This document shows positions 5,209 through 6,536 of a stretch of 6,536 nt of DNA, piece after piece; position 1 is the first letter of the stretch, and the number at the start of each line of letters is the position of its first letter. Source of the DNA: Bacteriovoracaceae bacterium (GTDB lineage: Bacteria; Bdellovibrionota; UBA1018); assembly GCA_947475645.1 (NCBI GenBank), contig CANJNU010000057.1, positions 1-6,536 on the forward strand, in the 5' to 3' direction. The notes beneath the pieces are model-generated. The model was not told the DNA's origin and did no database searches. It worked only from the letters and a program-made list of their open reading frames with translations. The translations under genes were made by a program, and so were the position numbers.

Positions 5209-6536
5209 ATGATTCAAGTTCTCGAGCAACTGCTTTCGGCCCATCTGTCACCGCACCTGTCGCATGTAACTGCTGACTCGCGTTACGTTAAGTTGGGTTC
5301 AGTTTTCGTCGCTATTCGCGGCTCACAATCAGACGGCTACCAGTTTATCGCAAAGGCGGTTGCGGCGGGAGCTGCACTGGTCGTGGGCGAAGACGCACGT
5401 GGATCGAATGCCTTAGCCATAGGGTCGGTTCCGTATGTGCAGGTTCCGGATGCCAGAATGGCACTTGCCGTAATTGCAGCGCGATTTGCTGGTCATCCGT
5501 CTCACGGTTTAACGATGATTGGTGTAACCGGAACCAGCGGAAAAACCACCGTTACTTACCTGATGGAGTCCATTCTTAAATGGGCTGGATATCGTGTGGG
5601 CGTAATAGGCACGGTGAATGTGCGATTCGGTTCTAAAATTTATCCGGCCACTCACACTACGCCCGATCCCGTTGCGCTCCAAAATCTATTAGTAGAGATG
5701 AAGAATGATGGCTGTACGGCTGTTGTAATGGAAGTTTCATCTCACGCGCTGGCGCAACGACGAGCCGCTACGGTTGCGTTTGATGGCATGATTTTTACCA
5801 ATTTATCGCCCGAACATTTAGACTACCATCCCACTATGGAAGACTACTATCGCTCAAAAACGCTTCTCTTTCGTGAAGGCACGCCTGTGGCCATCGAAGC
5901 GGGAAAGAAGCCTGTCGGAAGCGTATCGGTCGATGATGAGTGGGGGCAGCGGCTCTATACCGAGCTTCATAATAGTAGCGAAGTGCCTTATCAAGTCGTA
6001 TCTTTCTCTTCGCGGGGAGAGGGCGACGTCTCTGGGGCCAACCTGCGATTGGCGCTTTCTGGAATCTCGGGTGAAGTGGCAGGGATTAAAATTCAATCTT
6101 CGCTTGTGGGCGGCTTCAATGTTCAGAATATCATGGCCGCGGTCAGCCTTTCTCTTCAGCTCGGAATTGAACCAGGGGCCATTGCACGAGGCATTGCTGA
6201 CCTAAAGGGTGTTCCAGGGCGCTTGGAACGCGTGAAGAATGTAGATGGACTGAACGTCTTTGTTGATTATGCTCATAAGCCCGACGCACTTGAGAAAGTG
6301 CTCAGAACTTTAAGGTCGGTTTGCCTGGGACATAAAATTATAACGGTTTTCGGTTGTGGTGGCGACCGCGACAAGGTCAAACGACCTGTGATGGGACGAA
6401 TTGCAACCGGTTTGTCAGATCGCGTAATTGTAACGACGGACAATCCTCGAACCGAAGACCCCGACCAAATTATTCACGATATTCTAGACGGAGTGAATCG
6501 GGGTGGAGCCAGCTTTATGGTTGAACCCGATCGTAG
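5209..6536 (+). CDS. murE: UDP-N-acetylmuramoyl-L-alanyl-D-glutamate--2,6-diaminopimelate ligase MurE, 3' partial
   Basis: Cytoplasmic ATP-dependent ligase adding the third stem-peptide residue to UDP-MurNAc-L-Ala-D-Glu. The frame runs open to the window end: 442 complete codons of the usual 480-500. The N-terminal UDP-binding domain (about residues 1-100) includes TADSRYVKLGSVFVAIRG. The ATP loop GVTGTSGKTT is at 105-114, with Ser where many MurE have Asn. Next come EVSSHAL (175-181), LDYHPTMEDYYRSK with the probable carbamylated Lys217, GRLERV (337-342), VDYAHKPDAL (352-361) and GCGGDRDK (382-389). D411-N-P-R414, followed by E416, is the motif that marks meso-diaminopimelate rather than lysine specificity. 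ATG 5209 is the only usual start codon in frame after the TAA at 5182, and fits the family's N-terminus. There is no good Shine-Dalgarno sequence at normal spacing. In many dcw clusters murE directly follows ftsI; here an inverted operon intervenes. Confidence 0.96.
   Translation, partial: MIQVLEQLLSAHLSPHLSHVTADSRYVKLGSVFVAIRGSQSDGYQFIAKAVAAGAALVVGEDARGSNALAIGSVPYVQVPDARMALAVIAARFAGHPSHGLTMIGVTGTSGKTTVTYLMESILKWAGYRVGVIGTVNVRFGSKIYPATHTTPDPVALQNLLVEMKNDGCTAVVMEVSSHALAQRRAATVAFDGMIFTNLSPEHLDYHPTMEDYYRSKTLLFREGTPVAIEAGKKPVGSVSVDDEWGQRLYTELHNSSEVPYQVVSFSSRGEGDVSGANLRLALSGISGEVAGIKIQSSLVGGFNVQNIMAAVSLSLQLGIEPGAIARGIADLKGVPGRLERVKNVDGLNVFVDYAHKPDALEKVLRTLRSVCLGHKIITVFGCGGDRDKVKRPVMGRIATGLSDRVIVTTDNPRTEDPDQIIHDILDGVNRGGASFMVEPDR

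Overview
The window is a stretch of a bacterial division and cell wall (dcw) cluster from a Gram-negative-type organism. In order on the plus strand it carries rsmH (mraW, 5' end outside the window), ftsL, ftsI (the septal transpeptidase) and, after an interruption, murE (3' end outside the window). The MurE ligase carries the DNPR motif of meso-diaminopimelate-adding enzymes. FtsI ends in a single PASTA-like domain, which points away from the Escherichia-type FtsI. Together with the rsmH-ftsL-ftsI-murE order and a moderate GC content judged by eye, this suggests a Bdellovibrio-like or other former 'deltaproteobacterial' lineage. That placement is inference from gene style, not from a search.

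Layout: 1-3102 is a tightly packed plus-strand block. rsmH and ftsL overlap by 4 bases and ftsL and ftsI by 11, so it looks like one operon continuing from upstream, where mraZ would be expected. Only 8 bases after the ftsI stop, a minus-strand operon ends (3111-5146). Read in its own direction it is lemA, then a membrane protein with a TPM-type domain split by two membrane segments, then a secreted or anchored YgcG-like TPM protein with a glycine-rich tail. Gaps inside it are 18 and 5 bases. A 62-base intergenic region (5147-5208) separates lemA from the divergent murE, and must hold the promoters for both directions if murE is not served from elsewhere.

How the genes work together: RsmH methylates 16S rRNA, FtsL and FtsI belong to the divisome that builds septal peptidoglycan, and MurE makes the UDP-MurNAc-tripeptide precursor. 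The LemA/TPM proteins are envelope-associated, and their biochemical role is poorly defined. The most notable point is architectural: the usually contiguous ftsI-murE junction is split by an inverted three-gene LemA/TPM operon. This leaves murE with its own short upstream region, no well-spaced ribosome binding site and a possible leaderless promoter. I see no RNA genes, insertion sequences, CRISPR arrays or clear horizontal-transfer signs, and no evidence of a wholly new system.
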